Source: Comamonas endophytica
GTDB lineage: Bacteria; Pseudomonadota; Gammaproteobacteria; Burkholderiales; Burkholderiaceae_C
Reading direction: 5' to 3'
Length of the DNA: 64,000 nt
Assembly: GCF_023634805.2 (NCBI RefSeq)
Contig: NZ_CP106881.1
Span: forward strand, 2,152,001 to 2,216,000
Shown here: one piece after another, positions 50,628 to 59,767 of the stretch
How the letters are laid out: the number at the start of each line of letters is the position of its first letter
Position numbering within the stretch: position 1 is the first letter of the stretch
The notes under the pieces: model-generated
Databases searched by the model: none
What the model was told of the DNA's origin: nothing
Seen by the model: only the letters and a program-made list of their open reading frames with translations
Translations under genes and position numbers: made by a program

Positions 50628-52562
50628 TCAGGCGGCGGCCTTGGCGGGAGGGAAGGTCTTGGCGTCCAGCAGCTTGAGCGTGGCGCTCAGGCTGCCGGTG
50701 CGGCCGTCCTCGAACTTGACCTGGGTGGTGATGAACTGCTCGCTGCGGCCCGCATAGAGCGCGTCGACCAGCACGCCGTATTTGTCCGCAATGAAGTTGC
50801 GCCGCACCTTGCGCGTGCGCGTGAGCTCGTCGTCGTCGGGGTCGAGCTCCTTGTGCAGCACCAGGAAGCGCGCGATCTGCGTGCCGGCCATGCCGTCCTC
50901 GCTGGCCAGGTCGGCGTTGACCTTGGCGATGCACTCGGCGACCAGCGCCTGCACCTGCGGCTTGGAGGTCAGATCGACATAGCCGCCATAGGGCAGGCCC
51001 TGGCGCTCGGCCCAGTTGCCCACGGCCTCGAAGTCGATGTTGATGAAGGCGCAGACCTGGTCGCGCTGGTGGCCGAAGCACACCGCCTCCTTGATGTGCG
51101 GGAAGAACTTGAGCTTGTTCTCGATGTAGTTGGGCGCGAACATCGCGCCGGCGTTGGTCTTGCCCACGTCCTTGGCGCGGTCGATGATGCGCAGATGGCC
51201 GTCCGCGTCGATCACGCCCGCGTCGCCGGTGTGGAAGTAGCCGTGTTCGTCGATGGCCTCGGCCGTCGCGTCGGGGCGCTTGTAGTACTCCTTGAGCACC
51301 GACACGCCCCGCACCAGCACCTCGCCGTTGTCGGCGAGCTTGAGCTCGATGCCCGGCGCGGCCGGGCCCACGGTGTGCAGCTTGACCTGGCCGTTGTGCT
51401 GGATGCAGACATAGGCGCAGGTCTCGGTCTGGCCGTAGAGCTGCTTGAGATTGATGCCGATGGAGCGGAAGAAGCGGAACAGGTCGGGCCCGATGGCCGC
51501 GCCCGCCGTATAGGCCACGCGGATGTGCGACAGCCCCATCACGTTGCGCAGCGGCCCGTAGATCGCGAGGTCGCCCAGCCGGTAGCGCATGCGGTCCAGA
51601 AAGCTGACGGGCTTGCCGTCGAGGATGTCCGAGCCGACGCGCTGCGCCAGCCGCATGCAGCGCTCGAACAGCCAGCGCTTCGGTGCCGCCGCGTCCTCCA
51701 TGCGTATCGACACCGAGGTCAGCATGCCCTCGAAGATGCGCGGCGGCGCGAAGTAATAGGTCGGGCCGATCTCGCGCAGGTCGATGGACACCGTGGACGC
51801 GGACTCGGGACAGTTGATGGTGAAGCCCGCGACCAACCACTGCGCCAGCGAGAACAGATGGTCGCCGCACCAGGCCGGCGGCAGATAGCAGATCACGTTG
51901 TCGCTGGCGTTCAGCCCGTCGACCTGCACGCCGCCCATGGCCGCCTGCACGAAGCTGGCATGGGTCTGGCACACGCCCTTGGGCTTGCCGGTCGTGCCCG
52001 AGGTGTAGAGGATGACCGAGATGTCCTCGGGCCGCAGCTGCGCCAGTCCCGCCTCCCAGGCGCCGGGGTGCTCTGCATCCCACTTGGCGCCGCGCTCCAT
52101 CAGCTCGGCGGTGCTGACCAGCCCTGGCTGGTCGTAGTGGCGCAGGCCGCGCGGATCGTCATAGATGATGTGGCGGATGCCGGGCACCTGCTCGCGTATC
52201 TCGAGCAGCTTGTCGACCTGCTCCTGGTTCTCGGCAAAGGCATATTCGATGTCGGCGTCCTGCAGCACGAACACCATTTCCGCGGCCACCGCATCCTGGT
52301 AGAGCGGGATCGGCACGCCGCCCAGGCTCTGCACCGCGACGAAGCCCATGTAGACATGCGGACGGTTGTCGCTGATGAGCGCCAGGTTCTGGCCGCGCGC
52401 GAAGCCCAGCGCTGCCAGGCCGCAGGCGAGGTGGCGCACTTCCCGCGCCACCTGCCGCCAGTTCCAGGTCTGCCAGATGCCGTATTCCTTCTCGCGCAGG
52501 GCGGGCGCGTCCGGGCGTTCGGCGGCATGCTTTTGCAGCAGGTGCGGGAACGTGGTGGTCAT
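50628..52562 (-). CDS. AMP-forming acyl-CoA synthetase (long-chain type)
   Basis: The 644-residue adenylate-forming enzyme has the P-loop ILYTSGTTGKPKGV (A3), LYGQTETCAY (A5), the A7 motif YFHTGDAGVIDADGHLRIIDRAKDVGKTNAG and the C-terminal catalytic lysine region in RTRKVRRNFI. It resembles long-chain fatty-acid CoA ligases such as FadD15. As the first gene of the LIV operon it probably activates the imported carboxylate at the membrane. The start at 52562 has GAGGAAA upstream. It is divergent from a Crp/Fnr regulator. Confidence 0.9.
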   Translation of the reverse strand: MTTTFPHLLQKHAAERPDAPALREKEYGIWQTWNWRQVAREVRHLACGLAALGFARGQNLALISDNRPHVYMGFVAVQSLGGVPIPLYQDAVAAEMVFVLQDADIEYAFAENQEQVDKLLEIREQVPGIRHIIYDDPRGLRHYDQPGLVSTAELMERGAKWDAEHPGAWEAGLAQLRPEDISVILYTSGTTGKPKGVCQTHASFVQAAMGGVQVDGLNASDNVICYLPPAWCGDHLFSLAQWLVAGFTINCPESASTVSIDLREIGPTYYFAPPRIFEGMLTSVSIRMEDAAAPKRWLFERCMRLAQRVGSDILDGKPVSFLDRMRYRLGDLAIYGPLRNVMGLSHIRVAYTAGAAIGPDLFRFFRSIGINLKQLYGQTETCAYVCIQHNGQVKLHTVGPAAPGIELKLADNGEVLVRGVSVLKEYYKRPDATAEAIDEHGYFHTGDAGVIDADGHLRIIDRAKDVGKTNAGAMFAPNYIENKLKFFPHIKEAVCFGHQRDQVCAFINIDFEAVGNWAERQGLPYGGYVDLTSKPQVQALVAECIAKVNADLASEDGMAGTQIARFLVLHKELDPDDDELTRTRKVRRNFIADKYGVLVDALYAGRSEQFITTQVKFEDGRTGSLSATLKLLDAKTFPPAKAAA

Positions 52563-52612
52563 TGCGTTTCCTCGGAAAGTGGACGGGCCCGGGCCAGATA
52601 TTGCGGGGGTTG

Positions 52613-52651
52613 AGGACAATGTTAGGAAGCGGTTTGACGTCCTTTTGTCCT
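52613..52651. promoter_or_regulatory. Inverted repeat in the divergent promoter region
   Basis: AGGACAA (52613-52619) and TTGTCCT (52645-52651) are perfect inverted arms in the 201-bp region between the acyl-CoA synthetase and the Crp/Fnr gene. A TTGACG element at 52634 could be a -35 hexamer towards the regulator. The site differs from the classical FNR box TTGAT-N4-ATCAA. Regulator binding is only a guess. Confidence 0.35.
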
Positions 52652-52763
52652 GGCGGCGACATTCCAGGGGAAAGTCCTGTGCGGGAAAACGCGCCCGGCG
52701 TCCGCTGTTGCGGCGGTGGCCACTGTGGGAAATCCCCGATCGGCAACCGGGCATTCGCGCGCC

Positions 52764-53522
52764 ATGCTCATGCCCATGAGCCAAGACCTGTCCTTGCACC
52801 AGCGCCGCAGAGAACCCACGCCCGAGGAGATGCGCAATATTCCCTGGCTGAACGTGCTCCAGCCGCACGAGCGCGCACGCGCCGAGGCGGCGCTGCTGGT
52901 GGGCGATGCGTTGCCGGGCGACTACGTCTGCCGCGTCGGCCGGCCCGTGACCTACTGGTTCGGCCTGGTCGAGGGCCTGCTCAAGATCCATGCCGACAAC
53001 GCCCAGGGCCAGACCGTCACCTTCACCGGCGTGCCGCCCGGCGGCTGGGTCGGCGAGGGCACGGTGGTCAAGCGCGAGCCCTACCGCTACAACATGCAGG
53101 CGCTGCGCAAGAGCGTGGTCGCAGGGCTGCCGAGCGACACCTTCCACTGGCTGCTCGACCACTCGCTGACCTTCAACCGCTTCGTGCTCGACCAGCTCAA
53201 CGAACGGCTGGGCCAGTTCATCGCGGCGCGCGAGAACGACCGCATGGGCAGCCCCGAGGTGCGCGTGGCGCGCAGCCTGGCGGCCTTCTTCAACCCGGTG
53301 CTCTATCCCGGCATGGCGCAGGTGCTGCGCATCACGCAGCAGGAGCTGGCCTATCTGGTCGGCCTGTCGCGCCAGCGCGTGAACGAGGCGCTGGCCAACC
53401 TGCAGGAGCAGGGCGCGATACGCATCGAGTATGGCGGCCTGCGCGTGCTCGATCTCGCGGCGCTGCGCAATGCGCAGTTCCGGGCTGCGGCCCCTGCCGG
53501 GAGCCTGGTGGCCAGCGGCTGA
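52764..53522 (+). CDS. Crp/Fnr-family transcriptional regulator
   Basis: The 252-residue protein has an N-terminal cyclic-nucleotide-binding-like beta-roll (about 45-150) with FTGVPPGGWVGEGTVVKREPYRYNMQAL and a C-terminal HTH: VLRITQQELAYLVGLSRQRVNEALANLQEQGAIRIEYGG. No Cys cluster of the FNR type is seen, so it is not an oxygen-sensing FNR. ATGs at 52764, 52770 and 52776 are all possible; none has a clear ribosome-binding site. Its divergent placement suggests it controls the acyl-CoA synthetase/LIV operon. Confidence 0.87.
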   Translation: MLMPMSQDLSLHQRRREPTPEEMRNIPWLNVLQPHERARAEAALLVGDALPGDYVCRVGRPVTYWFGLVEGLLKIHADNAQGQTVTFTGVPPGGWVGEGTVVKREPYRYNMQALRKSVVAGLPSDTFHWLLDHSLTFNRFVLDQLNERLGQFIAARENDRMGSPEVRVARSLAAFFNPVLYPGMAQVLRITQQELAYLVGLSRQRVNEALANLQEQGAIRIEYGGLRVLDLAALRNAQFRAAAPAGSLVASG

Positions 53523-53662
53523 CGCCCGGCTGCATGCCGCTTTTCGCAAGGGCCAATGTCTGCGGCGCTGCAGGGGAAGAGGCGCCGCTATGGCCGGGCA
53601 GCGCCATGGCATAACAACTGGTAGCAAGCAGTTTCGAGGCAGGACGGCGACAATAGCGGCAA

Positions 53663-55261
53663 ATGTCTTCCTCTCCATCTTCCCCCCGCACGCCTGGCTC
53701 CGGCCCGCGTGCCACCCTGCGCATTTCTCCCAAGCCGGCCGCGCCGGCACCCGCTTCCCGGTCCCCGGGCGGCGCGGCAGGCGGACGCGCGGGCAAACCC
53801 GGTGGCAGCCGCGATGGCGCCGCCCGTTCTTCCGCTCCCTATGGCGACCGCCAGCGCGGGCCCTCGGGCGCAGTGCGCTCCGAGAACCGGGGCGGCCCTG
53901 GCCGCGATGATCCCCGGGGCGGACCGCGCCAAGGCGGTCCACGCCAGGAGGGTCCACGCCAGGGGCCGCGCGAGGGCGGCGGCTTTGGCCGTTCGGATGG
54001 CGCACCGCGCTTCGAGGGGCGGGCCGGCCCGCGCCGGGATGACTTCCGTGGCGGCCCGCGCCAGGGCGGTCCTCGCGAAGGTGGCGGCCGCGAGGGAGGC
54101 GGCTTTGGGCGCCCCGATGACGCACCCCGTTTCGAGGGGCGTGCCGACCCGCGCCGTGACCGCGATGACTTCCGTGGCGGCCCGCGTCAGGGCGGCCCGC
54201 GTGAGGGCGGTGGCCGTGAAGGCAGCTTCGGCCATGCGGATGGCGCCCGGCGTGACGACCGCGGTGGCGAGCGCCGTCCCGCACAGCGTGTCGACGACCG
54301 CCGTTCGGGCGGCGGCGAGCGCGCACGTCCCGCCGGCCGTTTCGAGGGCCCGGGCGCTGGCCGCGGCGGCCGCGACGAGCGCAGCGACGAAGCGCCGCGC
54401 CGCCCGTTCACCGGCATCCGCACCTACCAGGTGCCCGCCGGCGAAGACGCGCGCAAGATCCCCGTCAAGCGCCCGCCCCAGGCTGCCGCAGTGCAGGAAT
54501 CCGCGCCCGGTTCGGTGCGGATCAACAAGCGCATGGCCGACATGGGCCTGTGCTCGCGCCGCGAGGCCGACGACTGGGTGGAAAAGGGCTGGGTGCGCGT
54601 GAACGGCGAGGTCGCGGAGATGGGCGTCATGGTCCTGCCAAGCGACCGCATCACCGTGGATGAAGCCGCCAAGGGCGTGCAGGACCAGCAGGTCACGATC
54701 CTGCTGCACAAGCCCATGGGCTATGTCAGCGGCCAGGCCGAGGACGGCCACACGCCCGCCGTGGCGCTGCTCAATGCCCAAAGCCGCTGGAACCAGGACC
54801 ACAGCGCGACGCGCTTCAACTTCTCGCAGCTCAAGGGCCTGGCGCCCTGCGGCCGCCTGGACATCGACTCCGTGGGCCTGCTGGTGCTGACGCAGGACGG
54901 CCGCGTCGCGCGCCAGCTGATCGGCGAGGACTCGGAGATGGAAAAGGAGTACCTGGTGCGCGTGACCTATGGCGATGTACAGGTCAACGTCCAGGAGCGC
55001 TTCCCCGCCGAGCAGCTCGCGCGCCTGTGCCACGGCCTGTCGCTCGACGACCAGCCGCTCAAGCCGGCCAAGGTCGAGTGGCAGAACCCCGAGCAACTGC
55101 GCTTCGTGCTCACGGAGGGCAAGAAGCGCCAGATCCGCCGCATGTGCGAGCTCGTCGGCCTGAAGGTCGTGGGCCTCAAGCGCATCCGCATCGGCAAAGT
55201 GGTGCTGGGCAACCTGCCCGCGGGCCAGTGGCGCTATCTGGGCGCGGACGAGAGCTTCTGA
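53663..55261 (+). CDS. rluF: 23S rRNA pseudouridine synthase, RluF-like, with long Gly/Arg-rich N-terminal extension
   Basis: The 532-residue protein has a disordered Gly/Arg/Pro-rich extension (1-280), an S4 RNA-binding domain (about 284-335, RINKRMADMGLCSRREADDWVEKGWVRVNG) and a pseudouridine synthase domain with catalytic Asp400 in GRLDIDSVGLLVLT, followed by EKEYLVRV and KKRQIRRMCE. The LLHKPMGYVSGQAEDGHTPA form resembles RluF, which modifies 23S rRNA near position 2604. Residues 104-143 and 144-187 are an internal duplication with RFEGRA and FRGGPRQGGPREGG. RGG-like tails bind RNA in other proteins. A terminator follows. Confidence 0.88.
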   Translation: MSSSPSSPRTPGSGPRATLRISPKPAAPAPASRSPGGAAGGRAGKPGGSRDGAARSSAPYGDRQRGPSGAVRSENRGGPGRDDPRGGPRQGGPRQEGPRQGPREGGGFGRSDGAPRFEGRAGPRRDDFRGGPRQGGPREGGGREGGGFGRPDDAPRFEGRADPRRDRDDFRGGPRQGGPREGGGREGSFGHADGARRDDRGGERRPAQRVDDRRSGGGERARPAGRFEGPGAGRGGRDERSDEAPRRPFTGIRTYQVPAGEDARKIPVKRPPQAAAVQESAPGSVRINKRMADMGLCSRREADDWVEKGWVRVNGEVAEMGVMVLPSDRITVDEAAKGVQDQQVTILLHKPMGYVSGQAEDGHTPAVALLNAQSRWNQDHSATRFNFSQLKGLAPCGRLDIDSVGLLVLTQDGRVARQLIGEDSEMEKEYLVRVTYGDVQVNVQERFPAEQLARLCHGLSLDDQPLKPAKVEWQNPEQLRFVLTEGKKRQIRRMCELVGLKVVGLKRIRIGKVVLGNLPAGQWRYLGADESF

Positions 55262-55284
55262 GGCTGCGTTGCCGGACTGAAGAA

Positions 55285-55310
55285 GGGAGCGCCTGGCGCT
55301 CCCTTTTTTT
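55285..55310 (+). terminator. Rho-independent terminator of the pseudouridine synthase gene
   Basis: GGGAGCG-CCTGG-CGCTCCC followed by seven T residues lies 24 bases after the stop codon. The stem has seven or more GC-rich pairs. Confidence 0.93.
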
Positions 55311-55474
55311 CGCTTGCCGTGCCGGCACGGGCACCCGCTGGATTCATCTGCGCTTTGGATCGCTTCATCCGGAATATGGAATTCCCATCCAAAGACGGCG
55401 CCCTTAGAGTGGCCGTGGCGGTGGAGCGCCGGACGAGCGCGCGCCTTCGCCGTGTTCCACAACGAGGAGACAAG

Positions 55475-57097
55475 ATGACAAAGCGCAGATTTTCCCGCTG
55501 GCCCACGGTGGCCGCGCTGGGCCTGGCCGGCCTGCTGTCGGCCTGTGGCGGCGGCGGCGCGCAGGATGCCCCCGCCCCGGCCCCCACGCCACAGCCGCAG
55601 CCCGAGCCGCATCCGCAGGCCCGCGCCTGCACGCCCGAAGCCTTTGCCGACGTGCGGATTCCGGGCGCCGTGCTGCAGACCGCGGCCTCGGTGCCGGCAG
55701 GCACGCACCGCGGACAGGCCGACCTTCCGGCCTTCTGCCTGATCACCGCCAAGGCCCAGCCCACGAGCCAGTCGGACATCAACTTCGAGCTCTGGGTGCC
55801 CGAGGGCGATGCGTGGAACGGCAAGCTCGTCGCCACCGGCAATGGCGGCTACAGCCCGGCGCTGAGCTACGGCGACATGGCCTACGCGATGCGCCAGGGC
55901 TATGCCGTGCTCGGCGGCGACACCGGCCACCAGACCGAGGACATGCTCTGGGGCGTCAACAACCAGGAAAAGATCATCGACTGGGGCACGCGCTCCATCA
56001 ACAGCATCACCGTGGCCGGCAAGCAGTACCTCAGCGAACTGCGTGCCGAGCCGGCAAAGCGCTCCTACTATCTCGGTTGCTCCACCGGAGGCCAGCAGGG
56101 CTTTGCCGAAGCCCAGCGCTATCCCGAGGATTTCGACGGCATCATCGCCGGCGCGCCGGGCAACAACCGCACCGCGCTGAACATCGAGTTCATGTGGCGT
56201 TTCCGCGCGAACCGGCCCGACAACGTCAACAACGTGAGCTATCTCAGCAATGCCAAGCTGCAGTTCCTCACCAGCCGGGCGGTGGCGGCCTGCGATGGGC
56301 TCGATGGCGTGATGGATGGGGTGATCGACGATCCGCGCCAGTGCACGACGGCCAGGTTCAACCCCGACGCGCTGCTGTGCACCGGCGCCGAGACTTCCAG
56401 CTGCCTGACCGCCGAGCAGCTGAACGCCGCGAAGAAGATCTACCAGGGACCGCGCAATCCGCGCACCGGCGCTCAGCTCTATCCCGGCTGGCCCGTGGGC
56501 GGGGAGTCGGGCTGGGGCAGCTACATGGGCGGCACCGAGCCGACGCGCGCCGACTTCTGGCGCTACTGGACCTTCGACGATCCGAAGTGGAACTGGTGGA
56601 GCTTTGACTTCGACCGCGATGTGAGCTACGCCAACGCGAAGATCGCGCCCCTGGTGGACCAGACCAATCCGGACCTGTCGCGCTTCAAGGCGTCCGGCGG
56701 CAAGCTGCTGGTCTATCACGGCTGGAACGATCCCGTGGTCAGCGCCTACGACAGCATCAACTACTACGAACAGGTGCGCGCGCGCCAGGGCTCCCAGGCT
56801 GCGACCGACGAGTTCTACCGCCTGATGCTGGTGCCCGGAATGGGCCATTGCTCGGGCGGGCCGGGCGCGACCACGCTGCGCGCCGATGGCACGCTGATCC
56901 CCAACGATCCCTCGCGCGACCTGCTCGGCGCACTCGACCGCTGGGTGGAGCAGGGCCAGGCGCCGGACGATCTGGTGGCAGCGCGGGTGACCCGCAATGC
57001 CGTCGAGCGCACCCGGCCCCTGTGCTCCTATCCAAAGCAGGCGGTGTATTCGGGGGCTGGCGACACCAACGCCGCCAGCAGCTACCGCTGCCAGTGA
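55475..57097 (+). CDS. Tannase/feruloyl esterase family lipoprotein
   Basis: The 540-residue alpha/beta hydrolase has a lipoprotein signal (LLSAC, Cys24) and a Pro/Gln-rich linker (about 30-50). The catalytic set is Ser203 in GCSTGGQQGF, Asp in HGWNDPVVSA and His in GMGHCSGG. The Cys beside the Ser and the Cys beside the His fit the CS-D-HC disulfide-linked triad of tannases and feruloyl esterases. A lid domain lies between. It would release phenolic acids from plant esters at the cell surface, although many relatives have unknown substrates. GAGGAG precedes the ATG. The gene appears monocistronic. Confidence 0.88.
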   Translation: MTKRRFSRWPTVAALGLAGLLSACGGGGAQDAPAPAPTPQPQPEPHPQARACTPEAFADVRIPGAVLQTAASVPAGTHRGQADLPAFCLITAKAQPTSQSDINFELWVPEGDAWNGKLVATGNGGYSPALSYGDMAYAMRQGYAVLGGDTGHQTEDMLWGVNNQEKIIDWGTRSINSITVAGKQYLSELRAEPAKRSYYLGCSTGGQQGFAEAQRYPEDFDGIIAGAPGNNRTALNIEFMWRFRANRPDNVNNVSYLSNAKLQFLTSRAVAACDGLDGVMDGVIDDPRQCTTARFNPDALLCTGAETSSCLTAEQLNAAKKIYQGPRNPRTGAQLYPGWPVGGESGWGSYMGGTEPTRADFWRYWTFDDPKWNWWSFDFDRDVSYANAKIAPLVDQTNPDLSRFKASGGKLLVYHGWNDPVVSAYDSINYYEQVRARQGSQAATDEFYRLMLVPGMGHCSGGPGATTLRADGTLIPNDPSRDLLGALDRWVEQGQAPDDLVAARVTRNAVERTRPLCSYPKQAVYSGAGDTNAASSYRCQ

Positions 57098-57103
57098 GCG
57101 CCC

Positions 57104-57130
57104 GGCTGGCGCAGGGCGCCTGCGCCAGCC
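57104..57130 (+). terminator. Strong GC hairpin after the tannase-family gene
   Basis: GGCTGGCGCAGG-GCG-CCTGCGCCAGCC is a perfect 12-bp stem with a 3-nt loop, six bases after the stop codon. No T-run follows, so it is either a non-canonical terminator or a 3'-end stabiliser. Confidence 0.7.
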
Positions 57131-57211
57131 TGCGGGATTGCCACCCTTGATAATGGCGGCCCTGGCATTACATGCTGGCAGTTGTTGCAACCCGCAGAAA
57201 TATTTCATCCT

Positions 57212-59203
57212 ATGAGCAAGCAAACCCATTCCTTCCAGGCCGAAGTCGCGCAGCTGTTGCACCTCGTGACGCATGCGCTGTACTCCAACAAGGAAATCTT
57301 CTTGCGCGAGCTGGTCTCGAACGCCTCCGACGCCTGCGACAAGCTGCGCTTCGAGGCGCTGAACAACACCGCGCTGTATGAGGACCAGCCGCAGCTGGAA
57401 GTGCGCGTGTCCTTCGACAAGGAAGCGCGCACGCTGACCATTGCCGACAACGGCATCGGCATGAGCCAGCAGGAAGCCATCGAGCACCTGGGCACGATTG
57501 CCAAGAGCGGCACCAAGGACTTCATGCGCAAGCTCTCGGGCGACCAGAAGTCCGATGCGCAGCTGATCGGCCAGTTCGGCGTGGGCTTCTACTCGGGCTA
57601 TATCGTTGCCGATCGCATCACCGTGGAATCGCGCCGCGCGGGCCTGCCGGCCGAAGAGGGCGTGCGCTGGGCCAGCGCCGGCACGGGCGACTTCGAGGTC
57701 GAGCAGATCACGCGCGCGCAGCGCGGCACGGCCGTCACGCTGCACCTGCGCGAGGACGCCGACGAATACCTCAACGCCTGGAAGCTCAAGCAGATCATCG
57801 GCAAGTATTCCGACCACATCAGCCTGCCGATCCTGATGGAGAAGGAAGAGTGGAAGGACGGCGAGCTGCTGGTGCCCGGCGACGAGAACGGCGGCCGCCA
57901 GCCCGGCGGCATGGTCAAGACCGGCGAATGGGAAACCGTCAACCAGGCCAGCGCGCTGTGGACCCGCCCCAAGAAGGACGTGACCGAGGAGCAGTACCAG
58001 GAGTTCTACCGCGCGATCAGCCATGATTCCGAGAACCCGCTGACCTGGGCGCACAACCGCGTCGAGGGCAATGCCGAGTACACGCAGCTGCTGTTCATTC
58101 CCGCCAAGGCCCCGTTCGACCTGTGGAACCGCGACAAGAAGGCGGGCGTGAAGCTCTACGTCAAGCGCGTGTTCATCATGGATGACGCCGAGGCGCTGCT
58201 GCCGAGCTACCTGCGCTTCGTCAAGGGCGTGATCGATTCGGCCGACCTGCCGCTCAACGTCAGCCGCGAGCTGCTGCAGGAAAGCCGCGACGTGAAGCTG
58301 ATCCGCGAAGGCTCGACCAAGCGCGTGCTGTCGATGCTCGAAGACCTGGCCAAGCACGACCGGCATGAAGCGGCTGCGGCCGATGGCGAATCGGCCAATG
58401 CCGACAGCGTCACCGATGTGGTCAGCGAAGAAGACAAGGCCAAGGAAGGCAAGTACAGCGCCTTCTACGCCGAATTCGGCGCCGTGCTCAAGGAAGGCCT
58501 GGGCGAGGACTTCGCCAACCGCGAGCGCCTGGCCAAGCTGCTGCGCTTCGCCTCGACGACCAGCGATTCCGTGAGCGTGTCCTTCGCCGACTACAAGGCG
58601 CGCATGAAGCCGGGCCAGGAAGCGATCTACTACATCACCGCCGACACGCTGGCGGCTGCCAAGAACAGCCCGCAGCTGGAGGTCTTCAAGAAGAAGGGCA
58701 TCGAGGTCCTGCTGATGACGGACCGCGTCGACGAGTGGGCGCTGAACTACCTGACCGAGTTCGACGGTACCCCGCTGCAGTCCGTGGCCAAGGGCGCGGT
58801 CGATCTGGGCAAGCTCCAGGACGAGGACGAGAAGAAGGCCGCGGAGGAAGCCGCCGAAGCCTTCAAGCCGCTGCTGGCCAAGCTCAAGGAAGCACTCAAG
58901 GACAAGGCCGACGACGTGCGCGTGACCACGCGCCTGGTCGACTCCCCGGCCTGCCTGGTGGTCAAGGACGACGCGATGAGCAACCAGCTGGCGCGCCTGC
59001 TCAAGCAGGCCGGCCAGGCCGCGCCCGAGGTCAAGCCGGTGCTGGAGGTCAATGCCGAGCATCCGCTGGTGAAGAAGCTCGACGGCTCGGTGCATTTCCA
59101 TGACCTGGCGCATATCCTGTTCGATCAGGCGCTGCTGGCGGAAGGCGGGCTGCCGGAGGATCCGGCGGCTTATGTGAAGCGGGTGAATGCGCTTCTCGTC
59201 TGA
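57212..59203 (+). CDS. htpG: Molecular chaperone HtpG (Hsp90)
   Basis: The 663-residue protein has the GHKL ATPase N-domain with [46 protein letters not shown] and [15 protein letters not shown]. The middle domain has [25 protein letters not shown] and the catalytic-loop Arg in [17 protein letters not shown]. The C-terminal dimerisation domain is complete and no eukaryotic MEEVD tail is present. It is a cytosolic ATP-driven chaperone. The length is slightly above E. coli HtpG (624). A terminator follows at 59224. Confidence 0.97.
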   Translation: MSKQTHSFQAEVAQLLHLVTHALYSNKEIFLRELVSNASDACDKLRFEALNNTALYEDQPQLEVRVSFDKEARTLTIADNGIGMSQQEAIEHLGTIAKSGTKDFMRKLSGDQKSDAQLIGQFGVGFYSGYIVADRITVESRRAGLPAEEGVRWASAGTGDFEVEQITRAQRGTAVTLHLREDADEYLNAWKLKQIIGKYSDHISLPILMEKEEWKDGELLVPGDENGGRQPGGMVKTGEWETVNQASALWTRPKKDVTEEQYQEFYRAISHDSENPLTWAHNRVEGNAEYTQLLFIPAKAPFDLWNRDKKAGVKLYVKRVFIMDDAEALLPSYLRFVKGVIDSADLPLNVSRELLQESRDVKLIREGSTKRVLSMLEDLAKHDRHEAAAADGESANADSVTDVVSEEDKAKEGKYSAFYAEFGAVLKEGLGEDFANRERLAKLLRFASTTSDSVSVSFADYKARMKPGQEAIYYITADTLAAAKNSPQLEVFKKKGIEVLLMTDRVDEWALNYLTEFDGTPLQSVAKGAVDLGKLQDEDEKKAAEEAAEAFKPLLAKLKEALKDKADDVRVTTRLVDSPACLVVKDDAMSNQLARLLKQAGQAAPEVKPVLEVNAEHPLVKKLDGSVHFHDLAHILFDQALLAEGGLPEDPAAYVKRVNALLV

Positions 59204-59223
59204 CTTCCGGCTCTAAGCTCCGG

Positions 59224-59256
59224 AATCCCCCGTCTCTTTGGGTCGGGGGATTTTTT
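59224..59256 (+). terminator. Rho-independent terminator of htpG
   Basis: AATCCCCCG-N11-CGGGGGATT followed by a T-run lies 20 bases after the htpG stop codon. The stem is nine perfect pairs. Confidence 0.92.
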
Positions 59257-59340
59257 GTTTCTGGGGCCCCATCTCAAGTGGCAGCAGGGCGTCGGCCAAG
59301 GACTACCGCCCAACATCCCCACCTGCTGCAAAATCTCCCC

Positions 59341-59763
59341 ATGCGAAAACAAACCCTCCGCCTCGCCACCGCCACCCTGCTGCTCGCCCTCGCCGGCTGC
59401 AGCTCCGTAGGCGTGGGCGTCGGCATTCCCGTAGGCCCGTTCTCGGTCGGCGTGGGCATGGGCAGCGGCGGCCCCAGCGTGGGCGTGGGCACGGGCGTGG
59501 GGCCGGTCGGCGTGGGTGTGGGCGTGGGCTCCGGCGGCCGGGTGCTGGGCCATGCCGGAGTGGGCGTCGCCGCGCCCGTGGGGCCGGCTTCGGTGGGCGT
59601 GGGCGTGGGCCGCTCCACGGTGCTGCATGACCCGAATGCGCGCCCGCCCGCGGCGCCCGTGCCCGAATCCGTTCCCGCACCGGGCGGCGTGCAGGAATGG
59701 CAGGACAGCCAGGGCAGGGCGGTGCCCGACTGCCAGGTCTACGGCGGCTGCAGCCTGCACTGA
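59341..59763 (+). CDS. Glycine/valine-rich repeat lipoprotein
   Basis: The 140-residue protein has a lipoprotein signal (LALAGC, Cys20), then about 70 residues built almost only of G-V-G-V-G dipeptides punctuated by PVGP[FA]SVGVGMG and VGSGG, and a less repetitive tail (QEWQDSQGRAVPDCQVYGGC) with two cysteines. No domain was recognised. Such Gly/Val repeats are expected to form an extended or beta-rich surface segment. It ends four bases before the convergent reductase gene. Confidence 0.75.
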   Translation: MRKQTLRLATATLLLALAGCSSVGVGVGIPVGPFSVGVGMGSGGPSVGVGTGVGPVGVGVGVGSGGRVLGHAGVGVAAPVGPASVGVGVGRSTVLHDPNARPPAAPVPESVPAPGGVQEWQDSQGRAVPDCQVYGGCSLH

Positions 59764-59767
59764 ACGC

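Noticed and set aside
52563..52763. FNR-type box in the region between the acyl-CoA synthetase and the Crp/Fnr regulator
   Set aside because: No TTGAT-N4-ATCAA match was seen, and the regulator has no FNR cysteine cluster.
57140..57180. Sigma-32 heat-shock promoter for htpG (CTTGATA followed by GGCATTA)
   Set aside because: The -35 part is acceptable but the -10 part matches the CCCCAT consensus poorly and the spacing is short, so it was not annotated.
53588..59113. Very long minus-strand open frame (1841 codons) across the pseudouridine synthase, tannase and htpG genes
   Set aside because: It is the mirror image of three well-supported plus-strand genes in GC-rich DNA, has no recognisable domain, and crosses two good terminators.
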